Shown here one piece after another: positions 16,501-23,495 of a stretch of DNA of 64,000 bases. The stretch is from CAZBRS01 sp964494475 (GTDB taxonomy: Bacteria; Myxococcota_A; UBA9042; CAZBRS01). How positions within the stretch are numbered: position 1 is the stretch's first letter; each line of letters opens with the position of its first letter. Location of the stretch: the NCBI GenBank assembly GCA_964494475.1, contig CAZBRS010000036.1, positions 1 through 64,000 of the forward strand, given 5' to 3'. Both the position numbers and the translations under genes were made by a program. The notes beneath the pieces are model-generated. The model was not told where the DNA came from and did no database searches. It worked only from the letters and a program-made list of their open reading frames with translations.

Positions 16501-17366
16501 CCCTGGGCCTCGGCCTCGGCTGGAACGTGCAGCTCTCGATCGAGCCGCTGGCGGCGCTCCTCGGAGGCCACGCGCCCTCGCCCTCGTCCGGCTTCCCGTT
16601 CGTGCTGGTGGCGGGCACGCTGGTGCTCGTGCTGCTCGTCGGCAACGTGTACTGCGGGCACGCCTGCCCCTTCGGCGCGCTGCAGGAGACGCTGCACTCC
16701 CTGAACCCGTTCGGCCGCCGGCTCATGGCGGCCGACTGGCGCGGCGCGCGCGCGGGAAAGTACGTGCTGGCCTTCGCGCTGGTCGCCACGTTCCTGGTCA
16801 CGGGCGAACGCGCCGTGCTGGCCGTCGACCCGCTCGTGGGCGTGTGGCGGCTCGACGCGGCCCCCACGTCGCTCGCGCTGGCCGGCGTGGCGGTGGCGCT
16901 CGCGCTCGTGTTCCCGCGGTTCTTCTGTCGCGCGCTCTGCCCCACGGGCGCCGTGCTCGGCCTGGTCGGGGCGTGGCGACCCCTGGCCCGTTGGACGAAG
17001 CCGAAGGCGGTGGCGCGCTGCGATCTGGGCGTGCAGCGGGCGGCGGACCTCGACTGCCTTCGGTGCGATCGGTGCCTCGCTCCCTCGGGATCCGGCGCCG
17101 AACGCCCCGTGGCGGCCTCGACGAGAGCGCGCTGGGCCGGCATCGCAGCCCTGGCGCTCGGGGTGGTGGCGCTCGGGCTGGTGCTGGCCGCCGGCCTCGC
17201 GGCGGGCACCGACCGGGCCTCCGGGCGTGATTACCGGCGGATCGACGAGGCGAAGGTGCGCGCTCTGATCGAGCAAGGTGAGCTGTCGGGGCAGCGCGCC
17301 CTGTACTGGCAACCCGTGGAAGCGCCCCGTGTTCCACCCCTCGACGTGCTCCCGAGCCCGAAGTAG
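13581..17366 (+). CDS. Giant membrane fusion: spermidine-synthase-like, FMN-binding and NosR/NapH-like Fe-S modules
   Basis: A 1261-aa polytopic protein. Residues about 1-220 are membrane helices of the kind fused to spermidine-synthase-like proteins. About 235-490 is a soluble Rossmann/aminopropyltransferase-like domain (RFLLVGEQAPGVALALLALP; NRFTTAEFL; FVLVPGDDAWILAS). About 525-745 is a second helix bundle. About 800-915 is an FMN-binding domain with VTGATVTS, whose T903 is the expected covalent-FMN site; E897 replaces the usual Asp of the flavin-transferase recognition motif. About 935-1160 has helices and two CxxxCP motifs (YCGHACPFGALQE, FCRALCPTGAVL) like NosR/NapH. The expected ferredoxin Cys clusters are reduced to one C and CLRCDRC. 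Likely role: electron transfer across the membrane towards the exported Memo-AMMECR1 protein; this is inference. A single uninterrupted frame supports a genuine fusion. Confidence 0.88.
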   Translation: MSEPVSRSLRGSVLAGAPLALGLFSMAAQALLFRVHLTAFGGHELGFGVFLASWLAWVGVGAALARLSPAAVARVAARFPLAIALVPLPALLQVVLLSRLRDLAGVPAFALVPVDALSLVTLLANAPLSLATGFLFPVACRVAGDAWGDGALRRVFALEAAGGMLGGAGVTLALVAGVAPASVFLGASLVTTVPLALAGLASRRWAAALPLGLGLVALATGAGGALGRLEVEARWSRLLPGAKMQRVVFGREGEVLEGSRGDQRLVVRQGRLAAAFPDAEAHGRVAALLVAEHPRATRFLLVGEQAPGVALALLALPDLREVAVAEPDADYLAACWRAAGRGPGEDRRLRVIGGDLRAELARGGASFDVAAVLAGDPTSLVANRFTTAEFLGVVRAALAPGGVVALRFGGGENFVSDEGAGLGRSLLATCRAAFARFVLVPGDDAWILASDGDGLTESPGVLAERLARRPGASGLHPPLAVGALFLPDRVRQAHRLYEAEGLAVSPLPNRDDRPVAHLASLVRLGRRSGLSLGGAVAVLATGGTLLALAAVGLFVLVAVVALAASPASARRRRWVSAALAGLAGFAGLGTSLALLDAFQVRYGTVYLHVGLLTAAYMGGLALGGALGRALAASDRVARRLAGPLALIAAVAAARWLGAEAPAWLLTVLLAAAGVASGLVFPLAGRLAADSEISPDVGAARVEAWDHLGAALGGLVLAFWWIPVLGLARSLELMIGLAAIVALASVVDLLPARGKDGGRARIPAVGWAALYLVLLLGVARALQAAADEAAAPALPAAVVLTLAGDDRPECPSGRGWCTLRDPQGRETGFLASTRALAPGVSGYGGRFNAVARLDLDGRVRRVLWVSDRETPAYRDAVVARLERWAGWSPLASGAATVEAVTGATVTSDALTAALQGTARRLFVDELGREPESDGAAAERPLQVELWAVLLSLALALGLALRPAPRVRRVVLALSALGLGLGWNVQLSIEPLAALLGGHAPSPSSGFPFVLVAGTLVLVLLVGNVYCGHACPFGALQETLHSLNPFGRRLMAADWRGARAGKYVLAFALVATFLVTGERAVLAVDPLVGVWRLDAAPTSLALAGVAVALALVFPRFFCRALCPTGAVLGLVGAWRPLARWTKPKAVARCDLGVQRAADLDCLRCDRCLAPSGSGAERPVAASTRARWAGIAALALGVVALGLVLAAGLAAGTDRASGRDYRRIDEAKVRALIEQGELSGQRALYWQPVEAPRVPPLDVLPSPK

Positions 17367-17369
17367 ACT
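17341..17369 (+). promoter_or_regulatory. Possible promoter for the GH36-like lipoprotein gene
   Basis: TCGACG (17341-17346), a 17-bp spacer and TAGACT (17364-17369) lie just before the 17418 gene, inside the last codons of the preceding fusion gene. The -35 differs by one base from the TTGACG seen elsewhere in the window. Confidence 0.35.
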
Positions 17370-17417
17370 GTCTGCGCCCGCCCACCACCAGGGCGGCGTC
17401 GTCAGAGGAGATTCGCC

Positions 17418-19517
17418 ATGTCGAGCAGCACGTCCACGTCGGCAGCGCGCGGTCCGTTGCCCCTCCTGCTCGCGGTCCTCGGGTTCGTCGCGGCCTGCGG
17501 AGGCGGCGGCTCGTCGGGCGACGCCACGCCCGCGCTGCCCGACGCCTCCGACGTCGTCGCCTCCGACGTCCCGGCCGACGCCGCCGAGGTCCTGCCCGAG
17601 CCGACGATCCTCGTGCAGAGCGTCGACGGACCCCTCACCGGCCTCGCGAAGGGCCAATGGGCCGCGTTCTCCTACGAGTTCCCGAGCCTCCCCGTCGACG
17701 CGAAGTACACGCACGTGCTCAACTTCATCCCCGAGGCGTTCCTCCCGCCCTGGGACGAGCCGCTGCCCTCGTTCGGCCCCCTCGTGCTCTTCAGCGACGA
17801 CCTCGACGTGCTGGTCTTCTCTCCCATGGAGCACTTCTTCGCGAGCCTGGTCACGTTCGAGGACGGCGCGATCCGCTACGGCCTGTCCGGCGACCTCGAA
17901 GAGTTGCCCGACGGCTTCACCCAGCGCTGGGTGAAGGTCGAGGGCAAGGGGATGGCGGCCACGATCCTGCGCTGGGGCGACGTGCTCCTCGCCGACCGTG
18001 ACCGGGCGCGCACCGACCGCTACGCCGACACCGGCCTGTCGCGGCTGGGGTACTGGACCGACAACGGCGCGGCCTACTACTACAAGACCGCGCCGGGGCT
18101 GACGGCCGAGGAGACCCTGCTGGCCGTGAAGGCCGAGGCCGACTCCCTCGGCATCCCGTACGGCTACGTGCAGCTCGATTCGTGGTGGTACGAGAAGGAA
18201 GACGTCGACGCCATCTCGGGGCTCATCACGGGCGGCGTGACCGCGTGGCGGCCCCAGCCAGCGCTCTTCCCCGACGGCCTGGCGGCGTTCCGCCAGCGCC
18301 TCGGGCTGCCGCTCGTCGCGCACAACAAGTGGTTCGCGACCGAGAACTCGTACCAGGCCGAGCACCCGTTCGTGGTGGGCGACAAGTGCTCGCTGCCCCT
18401 CGACCGTGGGCCCTTCGACGTCTTCATGCAGAGCTGCGTCGATTGGGGCATCGAGACGTACGAGCAGGACTGGCTCTGGAACCAGTACAGCTACCTGCCG
18501 TGGCTGCGCCAGCGCGTGGAGCGCGCCGAGCAGTGGATGGCCGACCTGACGGGCGCCGCCGCCGCGCGCGGGCTCACCATGCAGGAGTGCATGCCCTCGG
18601 GTGCGCACCTCATGGACACGATCGACCGCCCGGTCGTGACCACGATCCGCACGTCGACCGACTACAAGTCCGACGTGTCGAAGGAGACCTGGTGGCCGCA
18701 GTTCCACACGGTGAACCTGCTCGCCTACGCGGTGGGGCTCCTGCCGTTCAAGGACAACTTCCGCTCGGCCGACGTGCGCGGGTTCGAGGAAGCCCTCGTC
18801 TCGATCCTCTCGGCCGGGATGGTGGGGCCGAGCGACGCCCTGGGCGCGAGCGTGCCCGCGATCCTGCGGGCCACGTGCCGCGACGACGGGCTGCTGCTGA
18901 AGCCCGACCGTCCGGCCTTTCCCCTCGACGCCATGTTCCTGCCGCACCAGCGGCCCTACACGGTCGCGACCGTCTCGCACCGGCCCGGGCTGGGCACCTG
19001 GCACTACCTGGCGGCCTTCCTGTTCGCGAGCGCGCACCCCGAGCGCACGGCCATGGACAAGACCTGGGCGGCCATCTCGTACGCCGGGCGCGACGTGGCG
19101 AAGATGTTCGTCTTCCCGACCGAGGTCACCGACTGGCACGTCGACCTGGCGCGCGAGCTCGGCGCCCGAGGGCGCTACGTGGCCTGGGACTGGCGCGCGG
19201 GTACGGCCGCCGAAGTCGAGGGCACGCTCGAGCTCGCCCCCGCGGAGCACCTCTACGAGGCGCGCTACGTGGTGCTGGCCCCCGTGCTCTCGAACGATCT
19301 GGCGCTCCTCGGCGAGGCGGCGAAGGTCGTGACCCTGGCGGATCGGCGCTTCACCTCGATCGAGGTGCTGCCCGACGCCCTCTCGATCGCGCTGGAGGGG
19401 GCGCCCGGCGAGCGCGTCACCCTGCAGGCGTGGGACGCGCGAACCGACCGCTTGCTCGACCCGGTCGTCGCGACCCTGGGCGCCGACGGGACGGCGGCGG
19501 TCTCGGTGTCGCGCTGA
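17418..19517 (+). CDS. Lipoprotein with clan GH-D (GH36-like) TIM-barrel features
   Basis: A 699-aa lipoprotein (lipobox VAAC, C27) with an Asp/Ala/Val/Pro-rich tether to about residue 65. The core carries motifs seen in GH36/GH27-like barrels: YVQLDSWWY near residue 250, VAHNKWF, then IETYEQDWLWNQY near residue 350, where the Asp could be the nucleophile. A C-terminal beta-sandwich is suggested by VEGTLELAPAEHLYEARY. Most likely a glycosidase acting on galactosides or related sugars at the cell surface, but substrate and even activity are unproven. The ATG follows AGAGGAG. Nothing nearby encodes sugar uptake. A RAYT element begins 14 bases after the stop. Confidence 0.75.
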   Translation: MSSSTSTSAARGPLPLLLAVLGFVAACGGGGSSGDATPALPDASDVVASDVPADAAEVLPEPTILVQSVDGPLTGLAKGQWAAFSYEFPSLPVDAKYTHVLNFIPEAFLPPWDEPLPSFGPLVLFSDDLDVLVFSPMEHFFASLVTFEDGAIRYGLSGDLEELPDGFTQRWVKVEGKGMAATILRWGDVLLADRDRARTDRYADTGLSRLGYWTDNGAAYYYKTAPGLTAEETLLAVKAEADSLGIPYGYVQLDSWWYEKEDVDAISGLITGGVTAWRPQPALFPDGLAAFRQRLGLPLVAHNKWFATENSYQAEHPFVVGDKCSLPLDRGPFDVFMQSCVDWGIETYEQDWLWNQYSYLPWLRQRVERAEQWMADLTGAAAARGLTMQECMPSGAHLMDTIDRPVVTTIRTSTDYKSDVSKETWWPQFHTVNLLAYAVGLLPFKDNFRSADVRGFEEALVSILSAGMVGPSDALGASVPAILRATCRDDGLLLKPDRPAFPLDAMFLPHQRPYTVATVSHRPGLGTWHYLAAFLFASAHPERTAMDKTWAAISYAGRDVAKMFVFPTEVTDWHVDLARELGARGRYVAWDWRAGTAAEVEGTLELAPAEHLYEARYVVLAPVLSNDLALLGEAAKVVTLADRRFTSIEVLPDALSIALEGAPGERVTLQAWDARTDRLLDPVVATLGADGTAAVSVSR

Positions 19518-19531
19518 TCAGGGGTCGATCA

Positions 19532-19580
19532 GGGGTCGGTCTTACGATCTTTGCGATCTGCGGGGACGGTCTTACGATCC
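19532..19580 (+). repeat. Left inverted repeat of the RAYT element
   Basis: 49 bp beginning GGGGTCGGTCTTACGATC. It pairs with 20725-20773 in inverse orientation; mismatches fall at repeat positions 21, 22, 28 and 40. It overlaps the transposase C-terminal codons (stop at 19572). Confidence 0.85.
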
Positions 19581-20693
19581 TCGTTCTCGGCGAACGCGCA
19601 CAGCGAGGGTCGCTGCCTCCACGTCACGCTGGCGGGGCTTCCGCTCTCCCGTCTCGACGGTGACGCGCTGCTCGATGGTCGGCAATTGATCCACGAGGTC
19701 TCGATAGACCGACTCGAGTTCATGAGCCCGTTCGACCGCGTTGGCGTACCAGCGACTCACCACGGAAGCCGGGGTTCGCAGATGGCCGGCCACCTCGGCC
19801 TGGGTCCCCCGGTATTCGAGCAGCCACGCCCTCACGAGGAGTTGTCGGGCCAGCACCGAGCCGCGCTGCTTGGGGCGCAGGTCGAAGACGACTCTCTCGA
19901 CGCCGGCCACCGAGCAGGCCAGATCGACGAGCGCCTCGAGCGGAGGACGGGACTTTCGGACGTCGGCGCGACGGTTCAAATGCAGGGGCTCCGACCGCGT
20001 TCGTTCGCGACCGAGGACGTCGGCGACAAAGGCTTCGGAGCCTAGAATGGGGCCGCTGACGGGCATCTCGGTGCGCATCGAGCGGGCGATCTCCCGCGCG
20101 TCCTCCAGCCACGTCATACCCGACAACAAGGGCGATCGACCTTCGTGCAACGCCCCGAGCACGAGCCTGCCGTAGACCTCTCTGCCGGTCTTCCGGTCGC
20201 CCCCGAGCGCGTCGAGCACGAAGCCGGTGTCGAGCCACGCGGGGGCAGGATCGAGCCCCACCAGCGCTCGGTGGCTCGTCCACGTGCAGGCATCCGGGTG
20301 CGCGACCACGCCCGCGCGGACCGGGTTCAGGTGGACGTAGCGCACGAGCTCGAGCAGGTAGGGCTCCTTTTCGACCAACACGGCCTTGAAGCGGTCGGCG
20401 AACACGGGTCCCAAGCGGCCGTCGCGGCGGTTCTTCCAGTTCGCGAAGCCGACGTGGACGCGCTTGACGAGGCGCCACAGCGGGTCGTCGCCCGCTCGGA
20501 CCACCAAGTGGACGTGGTTCGACATGAGCGCATAGGCCAACACGCGATTGTCGGTGCGCTGGGAGGCGGCAGCCAGCAACTCGAGGTAATGGCCGCGCTC
20601 GGCATCGCCATCGAGCAGGAACTCGCGGTTCAGCGTGCGCGAGATGACATGAAAGATTCCACCCGGGTAGTCGAGGCGAAGGCTGCGGGCCAT
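19572..20693 (-). CDS. REP-associated tyrosine transposase (Y1/IS200-like)
   Basis: A 373-aa HUH single-strand transposase. It starts at ATG 20693 with the typical MARSLRLDYPGGIFHV N-terminus. HUH is NHVHLVV near residue 65, and the catalytic Tyr lies in the helix around YLLELVRYVHLNPVRAG. The C-terminal part contains a DnaA/helix-turn-helix-like segment (QAEVAGHLRTPASVVSRWY) found in many RAYT proteins. The frame is intact, so the element may still be active. It lies inside inverted repeats that are its probable substrates. The upstream in-frame extension to 20966 would overlap a neighbouring gene and is not used. Confidence 0.93.
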   Translation of the reverse strand: MARSLRLDYPGGIFHVISRTLNREFLLDGDAERGHYLELLAAASQRTDNRVLAYALMSNHVHLVVRAGDDPLWRLVKRVHVGFANWKNRRDGRLGPVFADRFKAVLVEKEPYLLELVRYVHLNPVRAGVVAHPDACTWTSHRALVGLDPAPAWLDTGFVLDALGGDRKTGREVYGRLVLGALHEGRSPLLSGMTWLEDAREIARSMRTEMPVSGPILGSEAFVADVLGRERTRSEPLHLNRRADVRKSRPPLEALVDLACSVAGVERVVFDLRPKQRGSVLARQLLVRAWLLEYRGTQAEVAGHLRTPASVVSRWYANAVERAHELESVYRDLVDQLPTIEQRVTVETGERKPRQRDVEAATLAVRVRRERGS

Positions 20694-20724
20694 GGCGGGC
20701 TCCGACGTCCGTGACGTTGCGGGT

Positions 20725-20773
20725 GGATCGTAATACCGTCCCCGCGGATCGTCAAGATCGTAAGACCGACCCC
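20725..20773 (-). repeat. Right inverted repeat of the RAYT element
   Basis: Inverse copy of 19532-19580 with 45 of 49 identities. On the minus strand it supplies the last six sense codons and the stop codon of the adjacent lipocalin-like gene. Confidence 0.85.
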
Positions 20774-21675
20774 GAATGGACGATGTCGTGCATGCCGTGG
20801 ATGACGCGATCGCCCGACGGCGTGCCCGATACGAACTGGGCCACGTGGACCTTGGCCGCGAGGCTGCGGAAGAGGTCGCGCGTGAGGCGCGAGCCGAAGG
20901 GCAGGAAGTCGGGGACGGCGAGTTGATAGAGGGTACGCGTGTTGCGGAACAGGAACTCGAGCTCACGCCCGTGGAACGACATCACCGCCGTGCCGACCAT
21001 GACCAGGGGACCCTGCACCTCGTCGCGCACGAGCAGCGTGCGCTCGGACTCGATGGGCTCCCGGTTCAGGTGGGCGTAGACCGCGAACGTTTCGGGCGGG
21101 CGCTTCAGGTCGTCGCGGTAGCGCAGGTCGATGAACGTGACGATGCTCTGTTCGTCGGCGTAGAACCGCCCCTTGTGGATGGCCTGGAACGGGAAACGCT
21201 GGGGGGCGAGGTTCGTCTCGAGGAAGTCGTGATAGCCGATGGTGTCGACCGGCTGGCCGTTGATCGTGCCGGTGACCGTCGCGATCGGCAACGGCAGGAT
21301 CCAGCGGAAGATCTCGTCGCCGAACAGCGAGCTCTTCTCGAAGAGCACGCCGTTGCGGTTCGGCAGGTAGGGTGCGTGCTCGGAGCGAAACGCCAGGTCG
21401 AGGTCGAGCTCCGCGTGCTTGTACGTGACGCGGCAGCCCACGTCCTCTTCGAGGATCGAGCCCGCGCCGAACTGCACGCGCTTGCCATCCTGGACGACGC
21501 TGAGCTGGCGGCCTCCGAAGTGGGCGACGTGGTTCAACGCCTGCCCGCGCACCGTGAAGGCTGCCGCTCGGCGGCCCAGCAGGCCCGTGCGGGAGAAGCA
21601 GAGGGAGACGGGTCCGCCGTCGTGGATGAACTCGAAGTACCAGTTCTCCAGCATGACGCGGCCGATGACGTTCAT
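20752..21675 (-). CDS. CrtC/AttH lipocalin-like protein, C-terminus rewritten by the RAYT end
   Basis: A 307-aa protein resembling the lipocalin-like hydroxyneurosporene synthase/AttH fold: ENWYFEFIHDGG near residue 10, GYHDFLETN near residue 170, and alternating beta strands throughout. Members act on hydrophobic substrates or are of unknown function; no carotenoid genes are seen here, so no enzyme activity is claimed. No signal peptide is evident. The last residues (GSVLRS) and stop are encoded by the RAYT inverted repeat, so the original C-terminus was probably altered. It is the final gene of the minus-strand operon, 36 bases after the methyltransferase gene. Confidence 0.72.
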   Translation of the reverse strand: MNVIGRVMLENWYFEFIHDGGPVSLCFSRTGLLGRRAAAFTVRGQALNHVAHFGGRQLSVVQDGKRVQFGAGSILEEDVGCRVTYKHAELDLDLAFRSEHAPYLPNRNGVLFEKSSLFGDEIFRWILPLPIATVTGTINGQPVDTIGYHDFLETNLAPQRFPFQAIHKGRFYADEQSIVTFIDLRYRDDLKRPPETFAVYAHLNREPIESERTLLVRDEVQGPLVMVGTAVMSFHGRELEFLFRNTRTLYQLAVPDFLPFGSRLTRDLFRSLAAKVHVAQFVSGTPSGDRVIHGMHDIVHSGSVLRS

Positions 21676-21711
21676 GCGGGCTCCTCGATGCGTCGGCGGG
21701 ACGTCGGCATT

Positions 21712-22635
21712 CTACACGAATCGCCGGTCCGTGTCGTGGGCGAACGAGACCGCGGTAAGTCCAGGCCGCTCGATGCGCCCCCCCCAGCGGAAGCGGCTCT
21801 TCAGGTTGGCGTCCATCGAGAGCTCGAGGGTCGTGTCGACGGCGTCGCCGGGCACCACGCGCGTCGCGGGCAGCGGAAAGGCCATCTGCCCCCAGTGGGT
21901 CGGCACGCCAGGTCCGGTCGACAGCGTGACGCCGGCGCCCAGGTCGGCCTCGAACCAGCCGATCAGCGCGTGGAGCGTACACGGAAGCGTGGCCTCGAGG
22001 CGCGCCCGGACGGTGAAGGCGTCGGGGGCGTCGAGCAGGTCGAAGCGGGCCACCTGCGCCGTCGTCGTCGCGACCAGTTCGGGCTCGCAGCGCACGACGT
22101 AGGCCGCCTGTTCGGCGAACGAGCGGGCCGGGCCGAAGTCGAAGCCGCCCACCGGCTCGCTCCAGAAGCCGAGCTCGTTCCACGTGGGCAGCGTGGCGGC
22201 GGCCAGGTGGAGCGAGATGCTCTCTGGCAGGGTTCGGCCGCCTGGCGCCAGCAGTCGCCTCGCGTCGCGGAGCACGGGCTGCATCTCGTCGGTGACGAAG
22301 AAGTTGCCCATGCACTCGGTGAGCAGCAGGTCGAAGCGCAGGTCGGCGGCCAACTCGCGCGCATCGGACTGCACGAACCGGATGCGCTCGGAGAGTCCGT
22401 TGGCGCGGGCCACGCGCTCGGCCACGTGCACGATGTCGTGGGGCTCGACGGCCAGCACGTCGGCTCCCGCTCGGGCCGCCCAGAGGGCCAGGATGCCGGT
22501 GCCCGTACCCAGGTCGAGCACGCGCATGCCGGGCCGCACGCGGGCCGCGATGGCGCGCTCGTACGCCCGCATGCGCTCGCCGTCGGCCAGCATGAGCCGG
22601 TGCCGGTTCAGCCCGATGAAGTGGCCGCGGCTCAT
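21712..22635 (-). CDS. Protein arginine methyltransferase-like class I SAM enzyme
   Basis: A 307-aa protein with PRMT hallmarks. N-terminal H-RLMLADGERMRAYERAI is followed by SAM motif VLDLGTGTGILALWAARAGA, acidic VEPHD, a double-E-like loop TECMGNFFVTDEM, and a THW loop (THWGQ) in the C-terminal beta barrel. In the double-E loop the second acidic position reads Asp-Glu, one residue longer than in eukaryotic PRMT1. PRMTs methylate arginine in proteins and are uncommon in bacteria; the target is unknown. The ATG overlaps the stop of the DUF4846 gene (ATGA), so the two are coupled. Confidence 0.83.
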   Translation of the reverse strand: MSRGHFIGLNRHRLMLADGERMRAYERAIAARVRPGMRVLDLGTGTGILALWAARAGADVLAVEPHDIVHVAERVARANGLSERIRFVQSDARELAADLRFDLLLTECMGNFFVTDEMQPVLRDARRLLAPGGRTLPESISLHLAAATLPTWNELGFWSEPVGGFDFGPARSFAEQAAYVVRCEPELVATTTAQVARFDLLDAPDAFTVRARLEATLPCTLHALIGWFEADLGAGVTLSTGPGVPTHWGQMAFPLPATRVVPGDAVDTTLELSMDANLKSRFRWGGRIERPGLTAVSFAHDTDRRFV

Positions 22636-23495
22636 CGCGCGGAGTCTCCCCAGCCGTGCAGGTCGCCGGCCCGGAAGGGGCGCCACTCGGGGGTCTGCAG
22701 GCCCTCGGTGTCGAGCGCGTCGGCGTGGTACCACGGAGACAGCGTCGAGTGCTTCAGGTTGGTCAGCACGTGGAAGTCCTGGGCCGGCATGAAGCTCTGC
22801 CCGAGGAGGAGCAGCGTCGTGCCCGAGGCGTCGCGCGCCACGTCGAGCACGAGCACGGCGTGGCCCGGCGAGCCCCCCTGCACGAGCACGTCACCCGGGC
22901 GCACGTCGGCCGCGGCGCGCGCGGGGACATCGGCCTCGAGGCTCTCGGAGCCCGCGTACGTGAAGATGACGTCGAGGTAGGCCCGGAAGGCGGAGTAGGA
23001 TGCGTCGGGCTCGCCGCCTTTGGTCCACTCGGCGACGCGCCCCTTCACCTTCAGTCGTTCGCCTGCCGCCCAGCGGCTCCAGGGGACGCGCAGGCCGTTG
23101 GTCAGCGGAAACTCGACCTCGGACGACCGGCCGGAGGCCCACAGGTACTCGGCGCGCAGGCGCAGGATGGCGTCGGCGCACTGCTGCAGGTCGGCCTTGC
23201 CCACGTCGAGGTCGACGACGGCCGCGTGGCCGACGCGCGACTTCTTGGGCTTGCCGTCGAAGAAGAAGACGCCGGTCCCGGCGGGCTTCAGGGGCAGGCC
23301 TCGTAGCCACGCGCAGAACGAGCCCGCGGCGCAGGGTACGCGCCGGAAGCCTTCGGGCAGGCGCACGGCCGACTCGAGGGTGCGCTCGATCCGGGCGCCG
23401 GGGGCGAGCCACGGGTAGCCCGGGGGCTCGGCCGCGACCCACGCCGGGGCGGCGAGCACCAGGACGACCCCGCAGAGGACGAGCAGCCGTCTCAC
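22632..23495 (-). CDS. Exported DUF4846 protein
   Basis: A 287-aa protein matching DUF4846: YPWLAPGARIERTLESAV, PEGFRRVPC, GSFCAWLRGLPLKP, then a C-terminal papain/NlpC-like looking stretch with DVLVQGGSPGHAVLVLDVA and ILRLRAEYLW. The signal peptide starts at GTG 23495 (VRRLLVLCGVVLVLAAPAWVA), which overlaps the stop of the upstream giant gene (GTGA); longer upstream frames run antisense-like through that gene and are rejected. The G-x-PGHA pattern recalls a catalytic His, but function is unknown. It probably acts in the periplasm. Confidence 0.8.
   Translation of the reverse strand: MRRLLVLCGVVLVLAAPAWVAAEPPGYPWLAPGARIERTLESAVRLPEGFRRVPCAAGSFCAWLRGLPLKPAGTGVFFFDGKPKKSRVGHAAVVDLDVGKADLQQCADAILRLRAEYLWASGRSSEVEFPLTNGLRVPWSRWAAGERLKVKGRVAEWTKGGEPDASYSAFRAYLDVIFTYAGSESLEADVPARAAADVRPGDVLVQGGSPGHAVLVLDVARDASGTTLLLLGQSFMPAQDFHVLTNLKHSTLSPWYHADALDTEGLQTPEWRPFRAGDLHGWGDSAR

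Larger units (their letters stand above)
19532..20773. mobile_element. RAYT (REP-associated Y1 transposase) element with 49-bp inverted ends
   Basis: A 1242-bp unit containing one transposase gene bounded by inverted repeats 19532-19580 and 20725-20773, which match at 45 of 49 positions. Each end itself holds two copies of a [G/C]GGTCTTACGATC-type sequence spaced about 31 bases apart, as expected for REP-like recognition sites of single-strand Y1 transposases. GC content dips at the ends relative to flanking genes. The unit separates the GH36-like gene from the Cys-rich protein operon, and its right end overlaps that operon's last reading frame. A further partial copy of the end, ggggtcgatca, lies at 19521-19531. 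Confidence 0.85.

Noticed and set aside
13488..19250. 1920-codon minus-strand open frame
   Set aside because: Antisense to the spermidine-synthase/FMN/Fe-S fusion and GH36-like genes; its translation is Arg/Gln/His-rich low complexity without any domain.
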